Origin: Wandonia haliotis
Lineage (GTDB): Bacteria; Bacteroidota; Bacteroidia; Flavobacteriales_D; Crocinitomicaceae
Assembly (NCBI RefSeq): GCF_039523435.1
Contig: NZ_BAAAFH010000022.1
Location: 310,001 to 374,000, forward strand
Length of the DNA: 64,000 nt
Reading direction: 5' to 3'
Every line of letters starts with the position of its first letter. Positions within the stretch are counted from its first letter, which is position 1. Position numbers and translations under genes: made by a program. Of this stretch, positions 9,221 through 18,632 are shown in pieces. The notes beneath the pieces are model-generated. The model had not been told where the DNA came from. It ran no database searches and worked only from the letters and a program-made list of their open reading frames with translations.

Positions 9221-9693
9221 TATTTACAACGGTCTAGAATAGACATACTGTTTGGAAATAATCACAAATATCTTTGAATAAACTACTCCCCCGAAACAAA
9301 TGATTAAACCATCAGAGTATCTTATAAACTATTCTCCTCTTCCTATTATTCATAAGACAAAGAGCGGTAATCCACTCTAAATACCTGACTAGTTAATGAA
9401 GAAAATGAAATCTTGGGCTTTTTAAGCTTTTCCCTAGTTTCCAAATCTTTAAACAGGAATACTCATCACTATTAAACACAATATTCTAAGACACCAAATT
9501 CATTATAGCATTCAGTCACTTAACCTCCCTTGGACTTCCTGATAAGTTGACTGATGATCTTCAACTAAGACAGTAACTCATAGCCTCAAACTAATACGTA
9601 ATTATCTGATTACATCGAACTCTCGCTGGGCAGAATCTTTCTTCTATAAAAACAATGTCAACTTATATTTGAGAGACAAAGCATCAAAACAAA

Positions 9694-9724
9694 AAAAGAG
9701 GACTCAATTAATGAATCCTCTTTT
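9694..9724 (-). terminator. Intrinsic terminator after the minus-strand T9SS module
   Basis: The stem AAAAGAGGA (9694-9702) pairs with TCCTCTTTT (9716-9724) around a 13-nt loop. On the minus strand the stem is followed by further T residues (7 in all), and it lies 36 nt downstream of the gene ending at 9760. Confidence 0.75.
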
Positions 9725-9759
9725 ACTTTCATAGTTGTTTTTTAGCTTACAGCTTCTTA

Positions 9760-10134
9760 TTAATTTGCACGTAGCACCTCAAGCTCTTCTACAGGATGGC
9801 TTTCTCCATCGATTACAATAGTGGTAATACCCATATTTTTCAATGCAGAAATCGCATAATTTACATCCTTTTCAGGTTTAAACATTAGAACTACACGATA
9901 CACATTACCTTCTCCTTTTTCGTACGTAAACTTCAGGTGCTCATACAATGGATTCGTGTAATTTATCATATTGGTAAATTCCTCCTGAGTTGCTGTAACC
10001 TCAAACCTTGTAGATTTGAATCGTGCCTCTGTCTTAAACAAATTCTCTTTCACTGAATAATGAGCAGTTAATTCCTGTGCATATCCAAAATACCCCAGGC
10101 TTAATACAGCCAAAATAGCAACAAACTTTTTCAT
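9760..10134 (-). CDS. Small exported protein of unknown function
   Basis: 124 residues with a signal peptide (about 1-19, ending FGYAQ). The mature domain of about 100 residues looks like a compact alpha/beta fold: SVKENLF, EEFTNMINYT, VYRVVLMFKPEKD, ISALKNMGITTIVIDGE. The last strand-helix pattern recalls ferredoxin-like or heavy-metal-associated folds, but I cannot assign a family and see no metal Cys motif. It begins 3 nt after the stop of the large T9SS cargo gene, so it is co-transcribed and probably coupled. Confidence 0.72.
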   Translation of the reverse strand: MKKFVAILAVLSLGYFGYAQELTAHYSVKENLFKTEARFKSTRFEVTATQEEFTNMINYTNPLYEHLKFTYEKGEGNVYRVVLMFKPEKDVNYAISALKNMGITTIVIDGESHPVEELEVLRAN

Positions 10135-10137
10135 AAT

Positions 10138-12918
10138 TTACTCTCGTATTAATTGAACGAAACCATGCTTCTCAAGAATTTCTCCGTTCCATGTTTCTGT
10201 TTTCACGTTATAAAAATAAACTCCTTCTCCTAACTCTTCTCCTGCCTCATTCGTACCATCCCACTTAAAGTCAGGACTTGTATATACCCGAATCACATTC
10301 CCCCATCGATTAAGAATAGCAATTTCAAAATTCTCAAGTCCGTCATACTCTTTCAACTGGAAGAAATCATTTAAATCATCCCCATTAGGAGTAAAGACAT
10401 TAGGCACCTCAAGATCACAAAGAATAAAGTCCACAAGAATTGTATGACTATATGATCCACATGAATTTGAAACAGTCACCGTATACTCACCTGGTTCATC
10501 AATATTTGTTGCTTGTGCCTCATATCCATTATCCCAGGAATAAGTCTCATTTTGTTCCAAATGAAGCGCCTCTACATAATAGACACTTCCTCTACATAAA
10601 ACCGAATCTCTCGCCTCTGTCCAGGGATACCTGTTGAAATCAACATAAGTCGTGTCCGAATCATTACAAACATCTTCCGAATAAACGAAACCTACAGTTC
10701 CCATGCCTTCATAAACAGCATTGGTATTCAGGTCGTTTTCATCAATAAAAGTAACATCCAAATCATCCAAAACAGACCACACACCTGTGGTTACACCCTG
10801 ATTACCAAACATAAACAATGTGTCATCACAAACTAAACTAAAATCATTCAGAATGATTTTGTCCTGTGTATCAATGATAAACAATGTGTCATTTGTACAA
10901 CCGCTACTATCTACAAGCGAAGCCTGGTACTCTCCGGCAGGAAGATAATTAGAGAAATTCGTCCCTATTACCGATCCTCCTGAGATCCATTCGAATGACT
11001 CAAGCGCAAGTGAATCTGCAGCAAACAGAAACTCCTCATCTCCGGGACAAACAAAGAAATCAGAGTCAAATCCAAAGTTCTCCGGAATAGCTACTGTAAC
11101 TGTCATTTGATCATCGGAATAACATTGTGGAGCTCCTTGCGGATACACTGTAATCGTAAAAGTTTCTTCTCCCGTAACAGTAGCATTCGGATTAATAATA
11201 TTCGGATTATCCAAATTATCAGGACTTGTCCATTCGTATACCAGATTTGAGAAACCATTAGCTGTAACTGTTGCTCCCAACTGAACAACATCAGTACCAG
11301 TTGTATTACAAACAAGAATATCATCTAATGCCTGCACAACAGGTGGTTCTTCAACATTTACGACTAAAGAAGTATCATTAATACACCCAAAGTTATCAAT
11401 CACCTCATAATTCAGTGTATACTGTCCAACCTGATCTGGAGTTCCCTGAAATAAATTATTGTTATCTGAAATACTCCCCCAAGGATAAGAACTTGTCCAA
11501 TACGAACTATCCTGATGTTCCGGAACGACAACATCAATTGTAATATTCTCCGCTAATAAGGCCGGGTTTACATTGATCGAGAAACCAAAAATCACTCCAT
11601 CATCTGCCGCCCAATTATCCGTAAATATAATAGTCCACACATCATTCAGCGGACATCCGATCAAATCATTTAAATTACCTACCGGAGCATAATCCCCTGC
11701 AGGAATAGATGCACCACCTACAGCAACATCTACCCAGGTCTGTGTTGCAGTTGGCGTAAAACAATAGTTATATCCGACTCCAATTGTAGAAGGGTCATCA
11801 CAATCCACATTATCTGCCTGAACAGGCTCTCCAAGGTTAGCACTCCCCCCTCCTTGCTGGTGAAGCGTTACCGTTTGTCCTGTAGCACATTGAACCTGTA
11901 AAACAAAATCCCCGATAAATGAATGCTCTATCTCTATACATACACTTTGTAAGTCACTTATATCCGTAAGTGTTGCTCCGGGAATATATCCTCCCAATTC
12001 CAACGTATGCACCTGCGCAATTCCGTACTGCTCATCATCCACACATCCGTCGGCAATCGTAGATGAATTAGGAAAACCATTCCATGTATTTCCATATGTT
12101 TCAGGTGTGGCTTCAATAGAAATAGATTGTCCCAAACAGATGGTCGTATCTGTTGGAAAGCCTTCAAAAGATGGTCGTGGCGCAACATAAACACGCAAAC
12201 CTGTAGAGTTCATACTTTCACATCCGTTCTCATCTACGACTACTAATCGAGGCGTATAATATCCAGGCTCAGTGAATGTATGCGTTGCATTTTCCTGAGC
12301 AACCGGTGCCGAACCATCCTGAAAATCCCACTCATAGCTCACAATATTAAACCCTGAAGGTGAGTACGATCCGTTATTCAAAAAATCTAATGGAACGTCC
12401 AAACATGCCGGAATACTATCTCCCGCAATTCCGGAAACAATAGCATCTACAATAGGAGGTGTACAAGGAGCAACACACGTTACTGCCGCTGTAAATCTTC
12501 CTCCCCCTGAGGCATCTGAAACAAACCGTATTGTTATACACCCAGTAGGATTTGTAGCTGATGCAGCCAATACAATCCCCTCTAATTCATTATCAACATA
12601 TGATCCGATTAACGGTGCTCCCGTATTATCCCCATCATAAACGAACATAGAATCTGCAGAACCACCAACAGCGTCCAGATTAAACAGGTTAAACTGAATG
12701 AAAATTTCATCATTCGCCGGATCAGGCGGGCAAAATGTAATCGTTATATCTTCGTTATCCGAATACCCTGGTCCTCCCTGTCCTCCTGAATCAATAATAA
12801 AACCTGCACATGTACTAAATGTAGCTCCATCATTTGCCGAAGTATAATCAATTTGATCCTGTTGTGCCTTCAAAAGAAAAGGAAACGCAAGACCAAATAG
12901 TAATAAAACTTTCTTCAT
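10138..12918 (-). CDS. Large exported multidomain protein (CUB-like, PKD, P-domain-like) with T9SS type B sorting domain
   Basis: 926 residues. Signal peptide 1-18. A CUB-like module at about 20-150 has paired Cys and an FVYDGDNTGAPLIGSY segment. A PKD repeat at about 190-250 contains SYEWDFQDGSAPVAQENATHTF. A proprotein-convertase P-domain-like region at about 295-455 contains DLQSVCIEIEHSFIGDFVLQV and WTIIFTDNWAADDG. Ig-like or SprB-like repeats follow (PPVVQALDDILVCN and others). The C-terminal type B sorting domain has VPNVFTPNGDDLNDFF, ILNRWGNVIRVY, WDGTNEAG and EGVYFYNVK. It should be secreted by the type IX system and sit on the surface or be released; adhesion or matrix function is likely but unproven. 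No exact -7 box was found in 12919-12983. Confidence 0.9.
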   Translation of the reverse strand: MKKVLLLFGLAFPFLLKAQQDQIDYTSANDGATFSTCAGFIIDSGGQGGPGYSDNEDITITFCPPDPANDEIFIQFNLFNLDAVGGSADSMFVYDGDNTGAPLIGSYVDNELEGIVLAASATNPTGCITIRFVSDASGGGRFTAAVTCVAPCTPPIVDAIVSGIAGDSIPACLDVPLDFLNNGSYSPSGFNIVSYEWDFQDGSAPVAQENATHTFTEPGYYTPRLVVVDENGCESMNSTGLRVYVAPRPSFEGFPTDTTICLGQSISIEATPETYGNTWNGFPNSSTIADGCVDDEQYGIAQVHTLELGGYIPGATLTDISDLQSVCIEIEHSFIGDFVLQVQCATGQTVTLHQQGGGSANLGEPVQADNVDCDDPSTIGVGYNYCFTPTATQTWVDVAVGGASIPAGDYAPVGNLNDLIGCPLNDVWTIIFTDNWAADDGVIFGFSINVNPALLAENITIDVVVPEHQDSSYWTSSYPWGSISDNNNLFQGTPDQVGQYTLNYEVIDNFGCINDTSLVVNVEEPPVVQALDDILVCNTTGTDVVQLGATVTANGFSNLVYEWTSPDNLDNPNIINPNATVTGEETFTITVYPQGAPQCYSDDQMTVTVAIPENFGFDSDFFVCPGDEEFLFAADSLALESFEWISGGSVIGTNFSNYLPAGEYQASLVDSSGCTNDTLFIIDTQDKIILNDFSLVCDDTLFMFGNQGVTTGVWSVLDDLDVTFIDENDLNTNAVYEGMGTVGFVYSEDVCNDSDTTYVDFNRYPWTEARDSVLCRGSVYYVEALHLEQNETYSWDNGYEAQATNIDEPGEYTVTVSNSCGSYSHTILVDFILCDLEVPNVFTPNGDDLNDFFQLKEYDGLENFEIAILNRWGNVIRVYTSPDFKWDGTNEAGEELGEGVYFYNVKTETWNGEILEKHGFVQLIRE

Positions 12919-12983
12919 TTTCTACCGTTAATAAACTGTTTATACATTATTCTGTTTAAAACGAAATAGTACGCCAAAAACAC

Positions 12984-12991
12984 TAACTTTG
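12984..12991 (+). promoter_or_regulatory. -7 promoter box for the transketolase operon
   Basis: TAACTTTG matches TAnnTTTG exactly and lies 24 nt before the ATG at 13016. It also excludes the longer reading from the TTG at 12989, which would lie inside the promoter box. Confidence 0.6.
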
Positions 12992-13015
12992 CACAAATAT
13001 TATGAAATAATCCTT

Positions 13016-13858
13016 ATGCAGACATCAGAACTTCAACGAATCGCTTCACAGGTAAGACGTGATATTGTCAGAATGGTTGCAGCAGTTAATTCCGGACACC
13101 CGGGTGGGTCATTAGGTTGCGCTGACTTCCTGACTACGTTATACTTTGATACTATGAGAATTACCCCTGAAAATTTTTCTATGGATGGGGTAAGTGAAGA
13201 TTTGTTTTTTCTTTCAAACGGACACATCTCGCCCGTTATTTATAGTGTTCTTGCTAGAAGAGGTTATTTCGACGTAAAAGAGCTTGCCACATTTCGTAAG
13301 CTTAGTTCCCGCCTTCAGGGACACCCCAGTGTCGATAAAGGGCTACCCGGAATACGAATGGCATCAGGTTCTCTTGGACAAGGTCTTTCGTGTGCGCTTG
13401 GTGCAGCTTTGACGAAAAAACTAAATAACGACGACACCGTTGTCTACTCACTTCACGGAGACGGAGAATTACAAGAGGGGCAAATTTGGGAAGCTGCAAT
13501 GTACGCAGCAGCCAATAAGGTAGACAATATTATTGCCACAGTTGATTACAACGGCAGACAAATAGACGGAGACGTAGAAGATGTTCTGTCACTTGGAAAT
13601 CTGGCACAAAAATGGATGGCTTTCGGTTGGGAAGTACTTGAAATGGACGGACATAATATTGATGAGATTAAAGACACATTGTCAAAAGCTAAGTCTAAAC
13701 TTGGAAACGGAAAACCTGTAGTTATCCTGATGAGAACAGAAATGGGTCAGGGAGTTGATTACATGATGGGATCTCACAAATGGCACGGGGTCGCTCCAAA
13801 TGCCGAGCAACTTGAAAACGCGCTTGGACAACTGGAAGAAACTCTGGGAGATTATTAA
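13016..13858 (+). CDS. Transketolase, N-terminal (thiamine diphosphate-binding) subunit
   Basis: 280 residues from the ATG at 13016 (MQTSELQRIA), preferred over the TTG at 12989 because of the -7 box. The protein carries the TPP-binding half of transketolase: NSGHPGGSLGCADFL near the N-terminus and HGDGELQEGQIWEA (GDG motif), ending in MGQGVDYMMG. Together with the C-terminal subunit at 15228 it would form the heteromeric enzyme that transfers two-carbon units in the non-oxidative pentose phosphate pathway. Split transketolases are common in bacteria and archaea. It is unusual that a von Willebrand A gene lies between the two halves. Could also be a 1-deoxyxylulose-5-phosphate synthase-related enzyme, which is less likely. 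Confidence 0.93.
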   Translation: MQTSELQRIASQVRRDIVRMVAAVNSGHPGGSLGCADFLTTLYFDTMRITPENFSMDGVSEDLFFLSNGHISPVIYSVLARRGYFDVKELATFRKLSSRLQGHPSVDKGLPGIRMASGSLGQGLSCALGAALTKKLNNDDTVVYSLHGDGELQEGQIWEAAMYAAANKVDNIIATVDYNGRQIDGDVEDVLSLGNLAQKWMAFGWEVLEMDGHNIDEIKDTLSKAKSKLGNGKPVVILMRTEMGQGVDYMMGSHKWHGVAPNAEQLENALGQLEETLGDY

Positions 13859-13864
13859 TTTTAG

Positions 13865-15223
13865 ATGCGGAAAACCTTTTTTGTCATACTGTTTAGTTGC
13901 ATCTCGTTGGGAAGTTATGCTCAACCAGATGAGTTGACTCGAATTCTTTTCGTTTTTGACGCCTCCAACAGTATGAATGCAAAATGGGACGGATCAACAC
14001 GTATTGCAATTGCCAAAGAACTATTGATTAAAGCGGTTGACAGTTTGCGTGGTGTTCCGAATCTTGAGCTCGGTTTACGCATATATGGTCATCAGTCACC
14101 AATTACTCCTACCTATCAGGATTGCGAAGACACCAAGCTTGAAGTTCCTTTCACAAAAGGCAATCACAATCTGATAAAAGGAAAAATCAGAGGAGTCATT
14201 CCTAAGGGAACAACTCCGATTGCCCGTAGTCTTGAAGCCGCTGCAGATGACTTTCCTGATAAAAATGCCCGAAATGTTATCGTTCTTATTACCGACGGAA
14301 TTGAAGCATGTGATCATGATCCTTGTGTAATAGCGGATAAACTTCGCGCAAAGGGGATTTCCATTCGCCCTTTTGTTATCGGAATCGGGATTGATATGGA
14401 ATACCTGAATCATTTCGATTGTATAGGAACCTATCTGGACGCGAATAACAGAACTTCGTTTGCCAATGTTTTAACCACTGTTATAAACAGTGCTTTAATA
14501 GCAACTACGGTTCAGGTTAATCTGAACGATATATATGGCACTCCTTCTGAAACAGACGTGACATTTAACCTGTATGAATCCGGTAAAAAAATTCCTTTGT
14601 ATTCGTATACACATACGTTGAATAAATTCCGTCTTCCTGATACATTAGTGATCAATGATCGGGTAACATACGATCTAGAAGTATTTACTACTCCTGTCGT
14701 ATCTAAAAGCGGTATTACGATCAAGCGAAATCAACATAACATTATTGAGATTGATGCTCCAAGAGGGACACTTCACGTTCGCTTTTCCAATGCTCTTCGG
14801 GAATACCCTGTTCAGACGCGTGTCATACAACACGGAAAAAGTAAAACACTGAACGTCCAGGAGATGAATCAGGAAGATGCTTATATAGTGGGGAAGTACG
14901 ATCTGGAAATAATGACACTCCCGAGGATTTACCAAACGGTAGAAATCAATCAAAGTAGTAAAAAGACGATCAATATTCCTGCACCGGGAATTCTGTTGTA
15001 TACGACAAGTAAAAAGATATCCGGGCAGTTATTCCTGATTACTAGCACCAATGAAATGGAGTGGGTAGCCAATCTTGATGAACAGGCACAATCCGGCACG
15101 TGGAATTTACAACCGGGTAATTACCGGATCGTATACCGTCCTCTGAATGCAATGAATACATTGCACACTGATAAAAAAGACTTTAGAATATTATCCAATA
15201 AAACAACTTCGTTAAATTTTTAG
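13865..15223 (+). CDS. Exported von Willebrand factor A domain protein
   Basis: 452 residues. Signal peptide 1-19 (ISLGSYAQ). The vWA domain (about 24-205) has the MIDAS motif DASNS at 32-36, the Thr loop KGTTPIARSL and the Asp loop VLITDGIEACDHDPC, so it should bind a divalent metal and a protein partner. The rest (about 215-452) is beta-rich with repeats resembling small Ig or carboxypeptidase-regulatory-like folds (DVTFNLYESGKKIP, GTLHVRFSN) and no sorting domain or membrane anchor. The gene starts 6 nt after the N-terminal transketolase gene and ends 4 nt before the C-terminal one, so it is part of that operon although it acts in the periplasm. No functional link to transketolase is known to me. 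Confidence 0.85.
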   Translation: MRKTFFVILFSCISLGSYAQPDELTRILFVFDASNSMNAKWDGSTRIAIAKELLIKAVDSLRGVPNLELGLRIYGHQSPITPTYQDCEDTKLEVPFTKGNHNLIKGKIRGVIPKGTTPIARSLEAAADDFPDKNARNVIVLITDGIEACDHDPCVIADKLRAKGISIRPFVIGIGIDMEYLNHFDCIGTYLDANNRTSFANVLTTVINSALIATTVQVNLNDIYGTPSETDVTFNLYESGKKIPLYSYTHTLNKFRLPDTLVINDRVTYDLEVFTTPVVSKSGITIKRNQHNIIEIDAPRGTLHVRFSNALREYPVQTRVIQHGKSKTLNVQEMNQEDAYIVGKYDLEIMTLPRIYQTVEINQSSKKTINIPAPGILLYTTSKKISGQLFLITSTNEMEWVANLDEQAQSGTWNLQPGNYRIVYRPLNAMNTLHTDKKDFRILSNKTTSLNF

Positions 15224-15227
15224 TAGC

Positions 15228-16184
15228 ATGCAAGAATTTGAAATTTTTGGGAACAAGGATACCCGTTCAGGTTTTGGAGAAGGACTTCTTGAAATCGGAA
15301 AGAAAAACCCGAATGTTGTTGCACTTTGTGCTGACCTGACCGGCTCATTAAAAATGAATGCCTTTCAGAACGAGTTCCCGGAAAGATTTTTTCAGGTAGG
15401 AATTGCTGAAGCCAACATGATGGGACTCGCTGCCGGAATGACAATAGGAGGAAAAATTCCTTACACGGGAACTTTTGCAAACTTCTCTACCGGACGTGTA
15501 TATGACCAGATTCGTCAATCCATCGCTTATTCTCAGAAGAATGTCAAAATCTGTGCTTCTCATGCCGGACTAACTTTAGGTGAAGATGGTGCCACACACC
15601 AGATTCTTGAAGACATCGGTATGATGAAAATGCTACCAAACATGACCGTTATTGTTCCTGCTGATTTTAATCAGACGAAACAGGCTACAATTGCAATCGC
15701 AGATCATGTAGGTCCTGTTTATTTACGATTTGGTCGTCCTTCAGTTCCTATTTTTGTTAAACCGGATGCGAAGTTTGAAATTGGAAAAGCAGATGTTCTT
15801 ATCGAAGGAACAGATGTAACAATCATAGCATGCGGACATCTTGTGTGGAAATCAATCGAAGCTGCTCAGGCACTTCATGAAAAAGGAATTTCTGCTGAAG
15901 TTATCAATATGCATACGATAAAACCACTAGATGAAGAAGCTATTCTGAAATCTGTTGCAAAAACAAAATGCGTAGTAACAGCAGAAGAACACATGAGAAA
16001 TGGTGGTTTGGGTGATTCCGTAGCACAGGTACTGGCAATGAACACTCCTGCTCCTCAGGAATATGTCGCGGTCAATGATACTTTCGGAGAAAGTGGAACC
16101 CCGAACGAACTAATGACCAAATACCATATTGACACAGTTGATGTTATTGCAGCAGCTGAAAAGGTACTGGCTCGCAAAGACTAG
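15228..16184 (+). CDS. Transketolase, C-terminal (pyrimidine-binding) subunit
   Basis: 318 residues. It contains the transketolase pyrimidine-binding domain (GIAEANMMGLAAGMTIGG, about 60-80; SHAGLTLGEDGATHQ near 118) and the C-terminal transketolase domain (about 195-310; VINMHTIKPLDEEAI). The Glu of IAEAN is the cofactor-activating residue. It pairs with the N-terminal subunit at 13016 to form the complete enzyme. It starts 4 nt after the vWA gene and is 12 nt upstream of the aminotransferase. Confidence 0.94.
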   Translation: MQEFEIFGNKDTRSGFGEGLLEIGKKNPNVVALCADLTGSLKMNAFQNEFPERFFQVGIAEANMMGLAAGMTIGGKIPYTGTFANFSTGRVYDQIRQSIAYSQKNVKICASHAGLTLGEDGATHQILEDIGMMKMLPNMTVIVPADFNQTKQATIAIADHVGPVYLRFGRPSVPIFVKPDAKFEIGKADVLIEGTDVTIIACGHLVWKSIEAAQALHEKGISAEVINMHTIKPLDEEAILKSVAKTKCVVTAEEHMRNGGLGDSVAQVLAMNTPAPQEYVAVNDTFGESGTPNELMTKYHIDTVDVIAAAEKVLARKD

Positions 16185-16196
16185 TTTCTCCTCCTT

Positions 16197-17384
16197 ATGA
16201 CCAGAAAGGATACTTTTCTTAAGCGTTTAGGACAAACATCGCCCTTCCCTTTTTTAATCGATGTGGATTATGCTGAAGGCATATACATCTATGATAAAGC
16301 AGGAAAGGCATATATGGATATGATTTCCGGTGTGTCTGTTACTAACATCGGACATCGTCATCCCAAAGTAATTGCTGCACTGAAAAAGCAACTGGATAAG
16401 CATCTGCATGTGATGGTTTACGGAGAATTCATTCAGGATAGTGAGAATGAATTTGCGGAAAAGTTAACAGCAATACTGCCGGAAAGTTTGAATTGTGTAT
16501 ATGCTGTAAACTCTGGAACAGAAGCAAATGAAGCTGCACTGAAATTAGCAAAACGAATTACAGGCAGAACCGAATTAATTTCTTTTCGAGGTTCCTATCA
16601 TGGATCGACTCATGGATCTATGAGTGTTTCCGGAAATGAGGTTAAAAAACAGGCTTTCCGTCCCTTATTACCTGATGTACAATTCCTTCAACACAACTCG
16701 ATCAATGACCTGGATCGAATTACAGAAAAAACAGCGGGGGTTATTATAGAAACTATTCAAGGTGATGCGGGAGTCCGCGTTCCTTCTTTTGAATTTCTGC
16801 AAGCACTTCGTAAACGATGCAATGAGACAGGTGCTCAACTTATTTTTGATGAAGTTCAGGTAGGTTTTGGAAGGACGGGGAGAAATTTTGCATTTGAACA
16901 CTACACAATAGTACCCGATATTTTAACATTGGGAAAGGCTTTGGGAGGAGGAATGTCTTTTGGAGCATTTGTTTCTTCTTACGACAAGATGAAGTTATTG
17001 TCTTTTGATCCTATACTTGGACATATCACGACTTTCGGCGGACATCCGATGAACTGTGCAGCAGCAGCAGCAGCGTTAGATGTGCTTGTCACAGAAGTGG
17101 ACATGAATGAAGTAGAACGATTGGGGTATTTGTTGGAAACAATTATCAGTAAATCTGACGAAATAAAAGAAGTTAGACGAAAAGGTATGTTGTTTGCATT
17201 TGACATGGTCTCAGCTGACAGGGTAGCAAAAGTTGTAGACAGATGCCTTGAAAAAGGACTTATTAGTTTTTGGTTCCTTTCACATCCTTACAGTTTCCGT
17301 TTATCTCCTCCACTGACTATCACAGAAAGTGAAATTCGAAAAGCAGGGCAAATAATATTGGAGGCAATCAAAGAGACAGAGTAA
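16197..17384 (+). CDS. Class III PLP-dependent aminotransferase
   Basis: 395 residues. It has the PLP-binding features of the acetylornithine/4-aminobutyrate aminotransferase family: NSGTEANEAALKLA, SFRGSYHGST, DEVQVGFGRTG and the Schiff-base Lys in LGKALGGGMSFGA. These enzymes transfer amino groups from omega-amino acids such as acetylornithine, ornithine or 4-aminobutyrate to 2-oxoglutarate. No neighbouring arginine or putrescine gene fixes the substrate. It starts 12 nt after the transketolase C subunit and is probably the last gene of that operon; 160 bp without a clear terminator follow. Confidence 0.9.
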   Translation: MTRKDTFLKRLGQTSPFPFLIDVDYAEGIYIYDKAGKAYMDMISGVSVTNIGHRHPKVIAALKKQLDKHLHVMVYGEFIQDSENEFAEKLTAILPESLNCVYAVNSGTEANEAALKLAKRITGRTELISFRGSYHGSTHGSMSVSGNEVKKQAFRPLLPDVQFLQHNSINDLDRITEKTAGVIIETIQGDAGVRVPSFEFLQALRKRCNETGAQLIFDEVQVGFGRTGRNFAFEHYTIVPDILTLGKALGGGMSFGAFVSSYDKMKLLSFDPILGHITTFGGHPMNCAAAAAALDVLVTEVDMNEVERLGYLLETIISKSDEIKEVRRKGMLFAFDMVSADRVAKVVDRCLEKGLISFWFLSHPYSFRLSPPLTITESEIRKAGQIILEAIKETE

Positions 17385-17543
17385 TTCTCAGAACCTGTTT
17401 CTTTTGTTAAAAATTTCTAATAATACGCTGCCGGCTGAAATAATCCCTACCTTTACTCTAAGATTTAAGAATTTCAAATGGAATCTTTCAGGTGTAATAC
17501 ACGCATTTTGTGTATTTTTTTGTAAAGTAACGGAAAAGCAATT

Positions 17544-18623
17544 ATGATACTGTTACTTGTATATCTTTTTATAGCAATTTTCACTTCTTTTCTTTGTTCT
17601 ATAATGGAGTCCGTATTGCTATCTCTACCGATTTCCTATCTAAAATCAAGGGCTGAAAAAGGAGACCGGAATGCTGACTCTATGATTAAGCTTAAAGAAG
17701 ACATTGACAAACCATTGTCTGCAATCCTTTCCTTAAACACTGTAGCCCATACAGTCGGAGCTGCCGGAGTTGGGGCACAGGCTTCTATTGTTTTCGGTGA
17801 AGCCTATTTTGGACTGGTTTCTGCTATCCTTACTGTTTTGATATTGGTTCTTACAGAAATTATTCCAAAAACATTGGGAGCCAGTTATGCGAAAGATCTG
17901 GTAGGACCTACTGCTAAGATTATTAAAGGGATGATTATTCTTACCTATCCTTTAGTTGTCGTTTCTGCATTTATAACCAAATTGATTTCGAGAAACAAGG
18001 AAGGTGATTTCACTATTTCGAGAGACGAAATTTCTGCATTAGCCAGCATTGGTACACGCGAAGGAATTTTTATTGAAAAAGAAAATAAGATCATTCAAAA
18101 CCTGATAAAACTAAAAGGTATCCGCGTATCGGAAATCATGACCCCACGTGTGGTAGTTGTAATTGCCAATGAAGAAATGACCTTACAGGATTTCCTGAAA
18201 AATAAGGATTTTCTTCACTTTTCCCGTATCCCGGTTTACAGAGAGAACAGTGATAATATTACAGGATATGTATTCCGCTCTATGGTATTTGAGAAACTGG
18301 CTGAAGATCAGTTTGACCTTAAACTAAAAGACATTAAACGGGATATTCTGATTTTCCCAAAATCCACAACCCTTTTCAATGCGTGGGATGAAATGCTTTC
18401 AAAAAAAGAACATATTTCTCTTGTCGTAGACGAATACGGGGGAATGGATGGGATTACAACTCTGGAGGATATTATCGAATCTTTGCTTGGTTTTGAAATT
18501 GTTGATGAAAAAGACAAAGTTGAAAACATGCAACAGTACGCAACAGAACGTTGGAAGACAAAACAGAAAAAGTACATTCTGCTGAAAGAAAGTCAAAAAA
18601 ACAAAGAGGAAAATAACGAATAA
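17544..18623 (+). CDS. CNNM/HlyC-type transmembrane protein with CBS pair
   Basis: 359 residues. The N-terminal DUF21 (CNNM) domain of about 140 residues has three to four membrane segments (residues 1-20, about 57-80, 85-105, 125-145) and the conserved LTEIIPKTLG motif. A cytoplasmic CBS domain pair follows at about 195-330 (VSEIMTPRVVV, RIPVYRENSDNITGYV, LVVDEYGGMDGITTLEDI). Members are linked to Mg2+/Co2+ transport or to membrane protein quality control. The usual C-terminal CorC_HlyC domain is absent: the protein ends in a short basic tail soon after the second CBS motif. It converges on the BtuF-like gene with a 9-bp gap. Confidence 0.87.
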   Translation: MILLLVYLFIAIFTSFLCSIMESVLLSLPISYLKSRAEKGDRNADSMIKLKEDIDKPLSAILSLNTVAHTVGAAGVGAQASIVFGEAYFGLVSAILTVLILVLTEIIPKTLGASYAKDLVGPTAKIIKGMIILTYPLVVVSAFITKLISRNKEGDFTISRDEISALASIGTREGIFIEKENKIIQNLIKLKGIRVSEIMTPRVVVVIANEEMTLQDFLKNKDFLHFSRIPVYRENSDNITGYVFRSMVFEKLAEDQFDLKLKDIKRDILIFPKSTTLFNAWDEMLSKKEHISLVVDEYGGMDGITTLEDIIESLLGFEIVDEKDKVENMQQYATERWKTKQKKYILLKESQKNKEENNE

Positions 18624-18632
18624 TCTCAGTTC

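Larger units (their letters stand above)
9160..9759. other. 600 bp gene-free spacer between convergent modules
   Basis: Apart from the two terminators (9188-9220 and 9694-9724), I see no open frame with coding character, no tRNA cloverleaf and no repeat array in this stretch. It is AT-rich and stops occur often in all frames. It may be the relic of a lost gene or carry an unrecognised RNA; nothing supports either directly. Confidence 0.5.

Noticed and set aside
9230..9690. Possible tRNA or small RNA in the spacer
   Set aside because: No cloverleaf, CCA end or T-loop was found by eye; nothing beyond AT-rich sequence is supported.
12989..13015. Longer transketolase start at a TTG
   Set aside because: The TTG lies inside the -7 box at 12984-12991 and the family starts near MQTSELQRIA.
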